The notes: generated from the sequence alone by a model not told the origin. Shown: positions 44,778 through 54,759, numbered from the stretch's first letter. The stretch: DNA of 64,000 nucleotides from CAYNJG01 sp965216885 (GCA_965216885.1 OZ244209.1:6014001-6078000); one strand, 5' to 3'. Translations and numbers: made by a program.

Positions 44778-46607
44778 ATGAAAAGAATCACCACCCTCTG
44801 CTCCGCCCTGCTGCTCCTGCTGCTCCTGCTGGGAGCCCACGTCCTTGCTGCCGGACCGAACGTCGTGATTGTGATGACGGACGATCAGGGCTACCCGGAA
44901 ATATCAGCTCATGGAAATCCGGTGCTACAGACCCCAAATCTGGATGCGTTGCACAAACAGAGCCTCCGGATGGCCGACTTTCACGTCGCCCCCATGTGCG
45001 CACCCACTCGCGGCCAATTGCTGACGGGACTGGATGCGGCCAGAAACGGCTGCATCAATGTTAGCAGCGGCCGAGCCCTCCTCCGCGCGGAAGTGCCAAC
45101 GATTGCCAACGTCTTCGGCGATGCGGGCTATTCGACCGGCGTCTTCGGGAAGTGGCACCTTGGAGCCAACTATCCGTTCCGCCCTGAGGACCGCGGTTTC
45201 GATCGCACGGTGTGGTTCCCATCGTCTCACATCGGATCGGTACCGGATGTGTGGGGCAACGACTACTTCGACGACACGTACACCAGCGACGGAGAACTCA
45301 AACAGTTCAAGGGCTACTGCACGGACATCTTTTTCGACGAAGCCATGTCATTCATGAAGGACTCAGTGCGTGCCGGCAGACCTTTCGTGAGCTACATCGC
45401 TACCAATACACCGCACGGTCCGCTCACCGCGAAAGAAGAAGATCGAGCGGCCGTTCAAAAGGTGCTCGACTCGCCGAAGTTCGCCGACATGAACGAGGGC
45501 CTGAAATCCGCGCTAGCGAAGTACCTCGGCATGGTGCGCAACATCGACACCAACGTCGGTCGCTTGCTGGAGTTTCTTGAACAGGAGCAACTCCGCAACG
45601 ACACGATCGTCATCTTCCTGACCGACAACGGCAGCACGATGGGCCATCGCTATTTCAACGCCGGCATGCGGGGCATGAAAACGGAACTCTGGGACGGAGG
45701 ACACCGAGTCCCCTGTTTCATTAGTTGGCCCGGCGGCAACCTTGCCCAGCCGCAGGATATCGGCGGACTGACTCAGGTGCAGGATCTGCTACCCACGCTG
45801 GTGGACTTCTGCGAAATCTCAACTTCCAGGCAGTTTGATGGAATCAGCCTCGCGCCAGTACTCAAGGGGAAGAGCAAGGTTGATGACGATCGCACCGTCA
45901 TCATCAACTACTCGCGGATGCCGAACTTCGTAAACTACCCAACGCCGTTCGCTCAGTCGATCATGACGCGAGATCACGCGGCGGTGCTGTGGAAACGTTG
46001 GCGTCTGCTGGAGGACCGCGAGCTCTATAACCTTGAGTCTGACCCACTGCAGAAAACGAACGTGATCGATCAGCATCCCGAAGTCGTGAAAAAGATGCGA
46101 TCCGATCTGTACGCATGGTGGGACGAAGTCGGGCCGACCGCAAACGACCCTCAACGCGTCATTATCGGCAGCGATCACGAAAACCCGGCACGACTGACCG
46201 GCTGCGAATGGCTGGATGTCTTTGTCGACCAGCAACGTCAAATCATTACCGGTACGCAGAAGTCGGGCTACTGGTTGCTGGATGTTGAACAGGATGGCGA
46301 ATACGAATTCGAACTCCGCCGATGGCCTCGCGACGCCGACAATCCCATTTCGTCCGCGTTGCCTGACGGTCGCGGCAAGGCACTACCCATCAATTCGGCC
46401 AGCTTCTATTTGAACAACCATCACCATCTGAGTATCGGCGAAAAACGCGCGTACGGATTTGAAGGTGAGACGAAATCGGTTGGCCCGGAAGACAAGGCCG
46501 TTGTGTTCACGGCGGAGCTGAAAAAGGGCCCCATTGCCTTGCACACCTGGTTCCGCGGACCGGACACCATCCTCAGTGCGTACTACGTTTACGTTACCCG
46601 CAAATAG
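44778..46607 (+). CDS. Arylsulfatase-type sulfatase with C-terminal extension
   Basis: A 609-residue sulfatase. The leucine-rich signal peptide partly arises from a CTGCTCCTG-type repeat. Key elements: NVVIVMTDDQGYPE, C74-A-P-T-R, GVFGKWHLGANYPFRPEDRGF, IVIFLTDNGSTMG, RVPCFISWPGG, and ELYNLESDPLQKTNV. An extension of about 120 residues after the sulfatase core (VFVDQQRQIITGTQKSGYW, YEFELRRWPRDAD) resembles the C-terminal beta domain of planctomycete arylsulfatase A-like proteins. It follows the sulfatase at 43205 by 46 nt. No strong ribosome-binding site was seen. Confidence 0.9.
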   Translation: MKRITTLCSALLLLLLLLGAHVLAAGPNVVIVMTDDQGYPEISAHGNPVLQTPNLDALHKQSLRMADFHVAPMCAPTRGQLLTGLDAARNGCINVSSGRALLRAEVPTIANVFGDAGYSTGVFGKWHLGANYPFRPEDRGFDRTVWFPSSHIGSVPDVWGNDYFDDTYTSDGELKQFKGYCTDIFFDEAMSFMKDSVRAGRPFVSYIATNTPHGPLTAKEEDRAAVQKVLDSPKFADMNEGLKSALAKYLGMVRNIDTNVGRLLEFLEQEQLRNDTIVIFLTDNGSTMGHRYFNAGMRGMKTELWDGGHRVPCFISWPGGNLAQPQDIGGLTQVQDLLPTLVDFCEISTSRQFDGISLAPVLKGKSKVDDDRTVIINYSRMPNFVNYPTPFAQSIMTRDHAAVLWKRWRLLEDRELYNLESDPLQKTNVIDQHPEVVKKMRSDLYAWWDEVGPTANDPQRVIIGSDHENPARLTGCEWLDVFVDQQRQIITGTQKSGYWLLDVEQDGEYEFELRRWPRDADNPISSALPDGRGKALPINSASFYLNNHHHLSIGEKRAYGFEGETKSVGPEDKAVVFTAELKKGPIALHTWFRGPDTILSAYYVYVTRK

Positions 46608-46657
46608 TCCGGCTCTGCCGAGTTGGCCGCACAATTCAAATGCATCGGAGAATTCAC

Positions 46658-48049
46658 ATGCGCCGCTGGCTGTCACTTCTCATCGTCATCGGTAGTGTTG
46701 TCTCCACCGACTTCGCTCGCTGCGAAGATCGCCCCAACGTGCTTTTTATCGCCGTCGATGACCTGAATGACTGGGTCGGGCACCTTGGCGGACATCCTCA
46801 ATCAAAGACACCCAACATCGATCGATTCGCGGAACGTGGTGTGACGTTCACTCGCGCCTATTGTTCGGCACCGCTGTGCAATCCGTCGCGAGTGAGCCTG
46901 CTGACGGGTGTCGAACCATCGAAGTCACGCGTCTTCGGCAACAGCGAGCAACTACGTAAGCACTTGCCTGACGCCGTGACGCTGATGCAGTATCTGCGGC
47001 AAAACGGCTACTCGGCAAAGGGCGGCGGCAAGATTTTTCACGGGGCCAATCGTCCTGGCGATCCTGAGTCATGGGACTTCTGGTTTCAGGCTCGATCAAA
47101 ACGAGCCGTCCCCAAACGTCCAGACGATCTACCTCGTGACGCATGGGCGCCCTGGGGTCCGTTGGACGTCGACGATGCCGATATGAACGACGTCAAAGTT
47201 GTTAACTGGGCAATTTCCGAGCTCGAGGAGCAGCACGACCAGCCGTTCTTTCTGGCATGTGGATTCATGAAGCCTCACTTGCCGTGGTACGTGCCACAGA
47301 AGTACTTCGACCTCCATCCTGTCGAGGACATCATCCTGCCGGAGACACTGTCAAACGATCGCGACGACCTGCCACCCTTCGGACAGAAACTGGCGCGGGA
47401 GGTCCTGACAATCTCCAACGGCAAGAATCATGCGAGGCATAGTGAAGATCACGATATGGTGTTGAAGCACAAGCAGTGGCATCGCGCCGTACAGAGCTAC
47501 CTGGCGACAATCAGTTTTGTCGACACGCATATTGGGCGATTGCTCAAGGCACTCGATGACAGTGAGCACGCTGGAAACACCATCGTGGTGCTGTGGGGCG
47601 ATCACGGTTGGCATCTTGGCGAGAAGCAGCACTGGCGCAAACACGCGTTATGGGAAACGACCACGCGTACAACCCTGGTCATTTCCACTCCGAAGATGGA
47701 AGCTGCCGGCAAACGCTGCGACCGCACGGTCAGCCTGATCGACCTTTATCCCACGCTCCTTGAACTATGCGGCCTTCCAAACCGATCGGGTCTGGACGGA
47801 CAGAGTATCGCACCGCTTTTGCGACGCCCGGACTCCGCATGGGACCGCCCGGCCCTGATGACTTTCGGCGCAGGTAATCATGCACTCCGGACAGAACGAT
47901 GGCGCTACATCCGCTACCAGGCAGGCGGCGAAGAACTCTACGACCACAACACTGATCCCAACGAATGGACGAACCTTGCCGGGAACGCCAAGCATGCGGA
48001 AACGCTCGATTCAATGCGAAAGCAACTCACTGCGGCATTGCAACGTTGA
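46658..48049 (+). CDS. Type I sulfatase, iduronate-2-sulfatase-like, second copy
   Basis: A 463-residue sulfatase related to the one at 43205: NVLFIAVDDLNDWVGHLGG, C74-N-P-S-R, FFLACGFMKPHLPWYVPQK, VLWGDHGWHLGEKQHWRKH, GNHALRTERWRYIRYQAGG, ELYDHNTDPNEWTNL. The two share the DDLNDW and GWHLGEKQHW signatures and probably act on related sulfated sugars at different positions. GGAG lies 7 nt before ATG 46658; ATG 46640 is an alternative without such a site. It is the last gene of the isomerase-sulfatase run. Confidence 0.9.
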   Translation: MRRWLSLLIVIGSVVSTDFARCEDRPNVLFIAVDDLNDWVGHLGGHPQSKTPNIDRFAERGVTFTRAYCSAPLCNPSRVSLLTGVEPSKSRVFGNSEQLRKHLPDAVTLMQYLRQNGYSAKGGGKIFHGANRPGDPESWDFWFQARSKRAVPKRPDDLPRDAWAPWGPLDVDDADMNDVKVVNWAISELEEQHDQPFFLACGFMKPHLPWYVPQKYFDLHPVEDIILPETLSNDRDDLPPFGQKLAREVLTISNGKNHARHSEDHDMVLKHKQWHRAVQSYLATISFVDTHIGRLLKALDDSEHAGNTIVVLWGDHGWHLGEKQHWRKHALWETTTRTTLVISTPKMEAAGKRCDRTVSLIDLYPTLLELCGLPNRSGLDGQSIAPLLRRPDSAWDRPALMTFGAGNHALRTERWRYIRYQAGGEELYDHNTDPNEWTNLAGNAKHAETLDSMRKQLTAALQR

Positions 48050-48103
48050 TGAGCCATCAAATCGAGAAGGCAACAGCCCGGAATCAATCGATAGCAAACG
48101 AGA

Positions 48104-49189
48104 CTACGCCTCGTCGTCATCTCCGATAATGTTCAACATCGCGTCGCGAAGTTGTTGCAGCTCCTCGCGGGTCACTTTCCTGTCCGCAATAACATCGTTC
48201 AGGACAGATGTGAGCGATTGAATCTGCGGCAGGTCGCTGTTGCGGTTCTGCCGAAGCCAGCCAATCAACTCCCTGATTTCCTCCAGCGAAATTTTGCCGT
48301 CTTCAAGGATCGCCCGGCAGATGCGGACAAGCTCCATGAGTTGACGGGACTGCTCGGCCGGTGATTCCGAAGGCGGTTGCCGGGCAACTTCCGAACCTAC
48401 CCGATGGTTGACCAGCGTCAGTCGCCAGCGGAGCTGATTCGCGTAGAACTCGCTGCCGTGAACGCGCTGACGCTGTGGCAATCCACCCTCTCGAATCCAG
48501 CGCACACCCGGCCCACACTCAGCTTTCTTCGCCTGCGTCACGATCCCAATGCACAGCGACAGGATGTTCTGCTGCTTTCCAGGATGGACCGTCTGTCCCG
48601 TCGAGCGAAAGTTGAATCGATTGAAATCAAATCGATAGACGCACTTCATCGACTCCGAGACAACATCAAGGTGCGGCGTCCATTTCGTTTCCAGTTTCCG
48701 CCGCAGCACCGGGCTCGCGGGACATTCTTCGTCAAATTGATCCCCGTGTGAACCGTATTCGTCACGATGGCTCGCCCCGGAAGTGAGACCACCAAACCGA
48801 TCCCGGCCATCGCCGCTGGACTCCATGAGACTGCCCTTTTTCGAGGTGCCAATGTAGACCATGTCGATCCACCGGACTGAATCCCAGGTGACGTGCGAAC
48901 CTTCCGCCGTAAACCCGTCCGAGTCCAACTTGCAGGCTTCCAACAACTCGATCGCCGGCACTTCAACAATCTGATTTTGAGGTATGCACGTAGCGGAAAC
49001 TTCAAGACTTTCCAGAACGTCAAGGCATTGCTCGGCCGTGGATCGCGCCAGAGACTCAAACAGGATTCCCGGCGATCTGGCAAACTGCTGCGTCAGGTCC
49101 GTGGCATGATGGCCGGTGACTTCCGCGAGTGCCTTTGCAACCGCTAACGGGTCCCACTCCTGTTCGTCCGTACGCACAATCGCCAGCAT
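48104..49189 (-). CDS. Conserved-looking protein of unknown function with helical C-terminal domain
   Basis: A 361-residue protein without a signal peptide. The N-terminal 100 residues (DPLAVAKALAEVTGHHATDLTQQFARSPGIL-like pattern, AEQCLDVLESLEV) recall a ribosomal L7/L12 C-terminal-like fold. The middle is hydrophilic (MESSGDGRDRFGGLTSG). The last 90 residues contain two similar helical pairs, AILEDGKISLEEIRELIGWL and DVIADRKVTREELQQLRDAM, of the kind found in tellurite-resistance (TerB)-like or BRCT-linked domains. The function is unknown. It converges with the sulfatase run. Confidence 0.6.
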   Translation of the reverse strand: MLAIVRTDEQEWDPLAVAKALAEVTGHHATDLTQQFARSPGILFESLARSTAEQCLDVLESLEVSATCIPQNQIVEVPAIELLEACKLDSDGFTAEGSHVTWDSVRWIDMVYIGTSKKGSLMESSGDGRDRFGGLTSGASHRDEYGSHGDQFDEECPASPVLRRKLETKWTPHLDVVSESMKCVYRFDFNRFNFRSTGQTVHPGKQQNILSLCIGIVTQAKKAECGPGVRWIREGGLPQRQRVHGSEFYANQLRWRLTLVNHRVGSEVARQPPSESPAEQSRQLMELVRICRAILEDGKISLEEIRELIGWLRQNRNSDLPQIQSLTSVLNDVIADRKVTREELQQLRDAMLNIIGDDDEA

Positions 49190-49289
49190 GTTCGCAGTAC
49201 CTTATTCCGATTACTGTGTATGAAACGCCGGTAGCTTACCAACAGTGACGTCGATTGCCGTGCGTCGAAACCCGCAATCGTCGCCGAAT

Positions 49290-50168
49290 TCAGTCCAGCG
49301 GGTGTGGCTGGGGCTCCGTGGAATCCACATCTTTGCCCGTCGACTTGCGAAACTCATCAGGTTGATATCCATCCAGTCGATACCCAAAGGCTCGGCATAC
49401 CATCAGCGGGAACGCCAGCGCGAACACGGAAATCAGTGCGGAAATCGTCGCGTCCCACATCAAACGGGTTTCCAGGTCATTGGGAGTGAGTTGCACTTGC
49501 GGGTACTGCAAACGCAATCCGCATATCGGCAGACAGATCCAGAGCACAAGCAGTCCTGGCGCCCACGATCGCCTGTTGAGGCAACACCAGACGATTGCTG
49601 CATAGGCCATCGACATTGGCATCGCAACAAGTGAAAAACCCAGCGCCACGAAATACCAGTCGCGATTGATCATCTGCATCGAGGCAACTGCCAGCATCGC
49701 AACAGCCACCCCCAGCAGCACAGCGACACGAATTCTGCGGGCATCACGTACAGGCGTTCCGTCGTCGGTATGAGCGTCATCATCAGCCGCAACAGGCACC
49801 AATCGCCAACCGGTCCACTTCTGCCAAAACACCATCAACAGAAAAGCGATGACAGAAATCGCCGCAAACCCGTTGATCGCCTGACCGGAATAGGGCCGCT
49901 GGAAACCAGTGATCCGTACGTAGACGGGGCCGTGGCACACCAGCAAGAAAACGATCGAGCCCCAGAAACGGATACTCCGATAGCCTTCACCGAACATCAA
50001 CCACAAACAGGTGAGCGTCGAAGTGATGGTGAGCGAAAGGGCGGTCGGAATGATGCTCGTTTCACTCCTTATGTCCAAAATTTCCGGAGCCACCAAACAC
50101 CAGTAAAAGAGCACCACCCCATACAGTGCCAGGCAGACCTGGTGCCGAATTCTATTTTGCGTATGCAT
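49290..50168 (-). CDS. Polytopic membrane protein of unknown function
   Basis: About 292 residues with seven or eight hydrophobic helices (VCLALYGVVLFYWCLVAPEIL, PTALSLTITSTLTCLWLMF, FWGSIVFLLVCHGPVYV, AAISVIAFLLMVFW, VAVLLGVAVAMLAVASM, FVALGFSLVAMPMSMAYAAIVW, LLVLWICLPICGL, ISALISVFALAFPLMVC) and a charged loop (DDDAHTDDGTPVRDARR). No family was recognised. The start is set at ATG 50168; the frame is open to 50222. It lies next to the orphan gene at 48104 on the same strand, 100 bp upstream of it. Confidence 0.65.
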   Translation of the reverse strand: MHTQNRIRHQVCLALYGVVLFYWCLVAPEILDIRSETSIIPTALSLTITSTLTCLWLMFGEGYRSIRFWGSIVFLLVCHGPVYVRITGFQRPYSGQAINGFAAISVIAFLLMVFWQKWTGWRLVPVAADDDAHTDDGTPVRDARRIRVAVLLGVAVAMLAVASMQMINRDWYFVALGFSLVAMPMSMAYAAIVWCCLNRRSWAPGLLVLWICLPICGLRLQYPQVQLTPNDLETRLMWDATISALISVFALAFPLMVCRAFGYRLDGYQPDEFRKSTGKDVDSTEPQPHPLD

Positions 50169-50364
50169 TATTTTTTGGCGGGAGAAGCATAAACCGGGAT
50201 TATAGCGCCTGCCGACAACCATCAGTCCGCAGCGGAAACCATTTCACGAAATCGCCGCCAAAAGAGGAAACTACCCCCGCACTTCTCGCTCGAATAGAAT
50301 AGCGTCCGCACGTCAGGCCAACCCTGACTGCCTCCCCCTCTGACCGCCTCAAGTGGCAAGGGCC

Positions 50365-53241
50365 ATGCAAAAACGATCCTTCCTCCACCAGGCTATCGTC
50401 TCGGGACTCGCGAGTCTCGTCGTCGTTGGCTTCGCGTTTGGCGACGAACCGATCGACTTCAGCCTCGAAATCCAACCCATCTTTGCAGAACATTGTCTAC
50501 AGTGTCACGGCCCCGATGCCAACAAGCGTGAAGCCGAACTGCGGCTGGATCTACAATCTTCGGCGGAGAGTGTCCTCGCGCATGTGACCCCGGATGACAG
50601 CGAACTCATTTTGCGCATCACGTCGACGGACGATGACTTGCGAATGCCGCCTGGCGAACACGATGCGCTCAGTCCAGAACAGATCGACTTGCTACGCGAG
50701 TGGGTTCGACAGGGAGCCAACTACGAACAGCATTGGGCATTCCGCCGGATAGAAGAAGTGAAGGCCCCGGACGTTGCCGCTTCGACGCCGGAAAATAATC
50801 CCGACACCACCACGGACATTGACCGATTTGTCATTCGCAAACTGGCCGAACGAGGCCTACAACTCTCCAGCCCCGCGACCAAGCCGTGGCTCATCCGCCG
50901 GGCAACGTTCGACCTGACCGGGCTGCCGCCAACGTGGCAGGAGGTAACCGATTTTCTCGCCGATACGTCACCGCAAGCTTTCGAAAAAGTCGTCGACCGA
51001 TTGCTCGAATCGAACGCGTACGGCGAACGATGGGGGCGCCACTGGCTGGATCTGGCACGCTACGCCGACACGCACGGTGGTGCCGCGATCGGATTCAGGA
51101 AGTTCGCCTTTTCCTATACCTATCGCGACTATGTTATTGACGCATTCAATCGCAATCTTCCCTATGACGAATTTGTGACGCAGCAATTGGCCGCAGACCA
51201 ACTATCGCTCGCCAAAAACGACATGCAATTGGCGGCGCTGGGGTTCCTGACCGTTGGCATGCAGTTCCGTAATCCACATAACGTCATCGATGATCAGATC
51301 GACGTTGTCACCCGGGGATTACAGGGACTAACCGTTTCGTGCGCAAGGTGTCACGATCACAAGTTCGATGCAATCACGACGAAGGACTACTATTCGCTGT
51401 ACGCAACTTTCGCCAGCAGTCAAAAGCCGGACGAGCTTCCCGTTGTTGGCAATCCCATTTCCACACCGGCGTATTCAAACTACCAGTCGGAACTCCAGCG
51501 GCTGAAGATTTCCTACACGGACATGGCGCGTGAGCAAAGCGTCATCATGCGTGGACGGGTGCGCATGCAGGTTGGACTCTACCTACGGGAAATTGCCAGC
51601 CGTGCCGCCAAACCGGATCTCGTATCGGCGGACGTGCTGTCGTATCGCACGGACGACCTACGTCCCCATGTGCTACACGGTTGGCAACAATATCTTGCTG
51701 AGATGCCTGCCGACGATGCGGTCTTTGGCCCTTGGGTCCAACTGGCGCAACTCGATGATGCGTCTTTTTCGGCGCGGTTCCCAGAATTGATCAGTACATG
51801 GGAGTCAGAGAATGGCGAGCTTCCCAACGACCTCCACAAACTTTCGGCAAAAGCACCTCGCTGGAATCCGCGTGTGCTCGCAACGCTACGCCAAAAGCAA
51901 CCAGCGAACCTGCTGGAAGTCGCGGATGCGTACGGCGAGCTGTTCGCCGACGTTCAGCGTGAATGGTTGAAGACGCAACTCGAAACGGCATTGGAAGCTG
52001 TGCCGGGCGAGACTCCCGTTCCCGACGAAGACCCGAAACACCTGGTCGCCAATAGTCCGGTAAACCGGCAACTGCGGCGCCACCTCTACGCCCCGGACTC
52101 GCCCACAAACGTCGAAGACAGATTGGCCAGCCGGCTTCTGAATCGCCCGATCAATGACGATGTCAGCGGTCGTCGCAACGCCATTCACAACCTGAACCTG
52201 TCCTCGCCGGGGTCTCCCACTCGAGCGATGACGCTGACGGAATCGACCGAGCCGCAGGCATTCCACGTGTTCCAGCGTGGCAATCCGCAGCAACTGGGTG
52301 ATCCGGTCTTTCCGCGATTCCTTTCGGCACTTGGCGGCAGTGATGCGAAGAACTTCCTTGCCGGACAGCGGCGACTGGATCTTGCGCGAGCAATCGTGGA
52401 CCCGGATAATCCGCTGACGCGTCGCGTAATCGTAAATTGGGTCTGGCAACACCACTTTGGCAAAGGACTGGTGCGTACGCCGGACGATTTTGGCACGCGA
52501 GGAACGCCCCCGACGCATCCGGAACTGCTCGATCATCTGGCAACGAAGTTCCTCGAAGACGGCTGGTCGCTGAAGCAACTACATCGCCGCATTATGTTGA
52601 GTCGCGTCTATCAACAAGCCTCCGACGAACGCCCCGCGGCGCGAACCTCGGACCCGGAGAACTCGTTGCTGTGGCGAATGCCCCGTCAGCGACTGTCCCT
52701 GGAAGCCATGCGGGACGCGATGCTGTGGGCCAGTGGTGAACTTGATCGCAACATGGGAGGTCGCCCCTTTGACCTGCTTTCGAAACCGGTCGTTCCACGG
52801 CGCAGCGTGTACGCGTTGGTCAATCGCGACATCGTTTCGCCACTGCGGAGTACGTTCGACTCGGCGAACCCGAACGCATGTACGGCGAAGCGTCCGCTTA
52901 CGACGGTACCACAGCAAACGTTGTTTGCCTTGAATTCCGATTTCATTCAGGATCGCGCCAAGGCTCTGGCGACGCTGGTTACCACGCAGCATCCCACGTC
53001 CGATGCGGATGCGGATGCGGATGCCGATGCCGATGCCGATGCCGATGCCAAGATTGTCCGAGCACTATATCGACGCACGTTTTCGCGGGATCCGGATGCC
53101 AAGGAGCTGGCCACGGCATTGGCGTTCGTCCGATCTGAAACAACGCCCGCAACGCCCGCAACGCCCGCAACATGTGCGGCGCGCTGGCAACAGCTCGCTC
53201 ATGCACTGCTGGCGTCCAACGAGTTCGTATTTCTGGATTAG
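50365..53241 (+). CDS. PSCyt1/DUF1549/DUF1553 secreted cytochrome-like protein, second copy
   Basis: About 958 residues: signal peptide (FLHQAIVSGLASLVVVGFAFG), cytochrome domain with one haem site (FAEHCLQCHGPDANKREAEL), DUF1549 (RFVIRKLAERGLQL, RATFDLTGLPPTWQEVTDF, YGERWGRHWLDLARYADTHG) and DUF1553 (RLDLARAIVDPDNPLTRRVIVNWVWQHHFGKG, PENSLLWRMPRQRLSLEAMRDAML, LFALNSDFIQDRA), ending ALLASNEFVFLD. Two low-complexity inserts near the C-terminus are peculiar: eight Asp-Ala pairs and an Ala-Thr-Pro triple. The DUF1501 partner follows after 5 nt. ATG 50365 is chosen; GTG 50353 is the alternative. Confidence 0.9.
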   Translation: MQKRSFLHQAIVSGLASLVVVGFAFGDEPIDFSLEIQPIFAEHCLQCHGPDANKREAELRLDLQSSAESVLAHVTPDDSELILRITSTDDDLRMPPGEHDALSPEQIDLLREWVRQGANYEQHWAFRRIEEVKAPDVAASTPENNPDTTTDIDRFVIRKLAERGLQLSSPATKPWLIRRATFDLTGLPPTWQEVTDFLADTSPQAFEKVVDRLLESNAYGERWGRHWLDLARYADTHGGAAIGFRKFAFSYTYRDYVIDAFNRNLPYDEFVTQQLAADQLSLAKNDMQLAALGFLTVGMQFRNPHNVIDDQIDVVTRGLQGLTVSCARCHDHKFDAITTKDYYSLYATFASSQKPDELPVVGNPISTPAYSNYQSELQRLKISYTDMAREQSVIMRGRVRMQVGLYLREIASRAAKPDLVSADVLSYRTDDLRPHVLHGWQQYLAEMPADDAVFGPWVQLAQLDDASFSARFPELISTWESENGELPNDLHKLSAKAPRWNPRVLATLRQKQPANLLEVADAYGELFADVQREWLKTQLETALEAVPGETPVPDEDPKHLVANSPVNRQLRRHLYAPDSPTNVEDRLASRLLNRPINDDVSGRRNAIHNLNLSSPGSPTRAMTLTESTEPQAFHVFQRGNPQQLGDPVFPRFLSALGGSDAKNFLAGQRRLDLARAIVDPDNPLTRRVIVNWVWQHHFGKGLVRTPDDFGTRGTPPTHPELLDHLATKFLEDGWSLKQLHRRIMLSRVYQQASDERPAARTSDPENSLLWRMPRQRLSLEAMRDAMLWASGELDRNMGGRPFDLLSKPVVPRRSVYALVNRDIVSPLRSTFDSANPNACTAKRPLTTVPQQTLFALNSDFIQDRAKALATLVTTQHPTSDADADADADADADADAKIVRALYRRTFSRDPDAKELATALAFVRSETTPATPATPATCAARWQQLAHALLASNEFVFLD
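53002..53049 (+). repeat. Coding hexanucleotide repeat (Asp-Ala)8
   Basis: Eight GATGCG/GATGCC units inside the cytochrome-like gene, encoding alternating Asp-Ala. The first three end in G and the rest in C, showing two expansion phases. A GCAACGCCC-type 9-bp repeat follows near 53146-53172. Confidence 0.9.
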
Positions 53242-53246
53242 AAACC

Positions 53247-54644
53247 ATGCTCACCAACTCCCCGACACGACGCAATCTTCTCCAGCGCGCGGGTATGGGC
53301 GTTGGGATGCTGGCATTCGCCGATCTGCTGCAATCGAATGGGCACTCCGAAGCCAAAGCGGCCGGGGCAACACATTTGCCGGGCAAGGCGAAACATGTCA
53401 TCCATGTCTTTCTTAACGGGGGCATGTCGCAGGTCGACACGTTCGACCCCAAACCCGAACTCACGAAACGCGGTGGCCAGGAACTTCCGCTAGGCAATCT
53501 GAAGACCGAGCGAAAAACGGGCGTTGCCCTGCCCTCGCCTTTCAAATTCAGGCGACACGGAGAAAGCGGAATTCCGATCAGCGATCTGTTTCCCCAGCTT
53601 TCCCGCTGTGCCGACGAACTGGCCGTCATCCGTTCGATGTATGCCGAACTGCCCAGCCATGAAATGTCGCTGATGCTGATGAACACCGGCGACCAGCGGC
53701 TGGTGCGGCCCAGTTTCGGCTCGTGGCTGAATTACGGAATGGGAACCGAGAATCAGAATCTGCCTGGCTTTGTGGCCCTCTGCCCAGGCGGCCTTCCCGT
53801 CGGCGGGGCGGGTAACTGGCGATCCGCGTTTCTACCCGGAATCTACCAGGGAACACACGTCGACACATCTAAGAAGGATCCGGGACAGCTGATCGCCAAC
53901 GTACAGAATGACCGACTGACCACGGCGGAACAAAGGGAGCAGTTCGAGCTACTCCGGACGCTTAACGCTCGTCACCTTGATCAACGTCCTCATGAAGCCG
54001 AATTAGAAGCACGCATTCGATCTTTCGAGCTGGCGTACCGCATGCAAACCGAGGCAACAGATGCCTTTGATGTCTCCCAGGAACCGCAACATATCCTGGA
54101 CCTGTACGGGGACACGCCCCAAAACCGCCAGCTGCTGCTCGCCCGTCGGCTGGTCGAACGTGGCGTCCGGTTCGTGCAAACGTGGCATGGAAATCTGCAA
54201 CCGTGGGACAGTCATTCGAACATCAAGGAGACGCACCGCAAGGTCGCCAACGAGTGTGATCAGGGACTCTTCGCGCTAATCACCGATCTCCGACAGCGCG
54301 GACTGCTCGATGAAACCCTGATCCTTTGTTCGGGCGAGTTTGGCAGAACGCCGTCGGTGGAAATGAATCAGGGAGGTGCCGGTTCCGAACAGGGACGCGA
54401 CCACAACCATTGGGGATTCTCGCTATGGATGGCCGGTGGCGGAGTCAAAGCCGGAACGATCTACGGTGCGACAGATGAATTCGGATTCAAGGCGGTCGAA
54501 AATCGCGTCTCGATCCACGACTTGCACGCAACGATGTTGTGGCAGTTAGGCTTTGATCATGAAAGACTAACCTACCGCTACGCCGGCCGGGATTTCCGAC
54601 TCACCGACGTACACGGTCGGGTCGTTCACGACATCCTGGCATGA
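53247..54644 (+). CDS. DUF1501 Tat-exported protein, partner of the 50365 gene
   Basis: A 465-residue protein with Tat signal (SPTRRNLLQRAGMGVGMLAFADLL). Family motifs: HVIHVFLNGGMSQVDTFDPKPEL, ELAVIRSMYAELPSHEMSL, YGMGTENQNLPGFVALCPGG, RQLLLARRLVERGVRFVQTW, QPWDSHSNIKETHRKVA, TLILCSGEFGRTPSVEMNQG, RDHNHWGFSLWMAGGGVKAGTIYG and a final LTYRYAGRDFRLTD. Same module as the 12101-16405 pair but on the other strand. It begins 5 nt after the cytochrome stop, so the two are translated together and presumably work together in the periplasm. Confidence 0.92.
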   Translation: MLTNSPTRRNLLQRAGMGVGMLAFADLLQSNGHSEAKAAGATHLPGKAKHVIHVFLNGGMSQVDTFDPKPELTKRGGQELPLGNLKTERKTGVALPSPFKFRRHGESGIPISDLFPQLSRCADELAVIRSMYAELPSHEMSLMLMNTGDQRLVRPSFGSWLNYGMGTENQNLPGFVALCPGGLPVGGAGNWRSAFLPGIYQGTHVDTSKKDPGQLIANVQNDRLTTAEQREQFELLRTLNARHLDQRPHEAELEARIRSFELAYRMQTEATDAFDVSQEPQHILDLYGDTPQNRQLLLARRLVERGVRFVQTWHGNLQPWDSHSNIKETHRKVANECDQGLFALITDLRQRGLLDETLILCSGEFGRTPSVEMNQGGAGSEQGRDHNHWGFSLWMAGGGVKAGTIYGATDEFGFKAVENRVSIHDLHATMLWQLGFDHERLTYRYAGRDFRLTDVHGRVVHDILA

Positions 54645-54759
54645 CGGCAAAATCAATCTACCCGCGGTATACCAAGTCTTGAGACATACGCATCAGCCAA
54701 ACGCCATGCATGGCAGACGTTCTGATGATCTTCGACATATTCGGTCGCGACCGCCCAGC

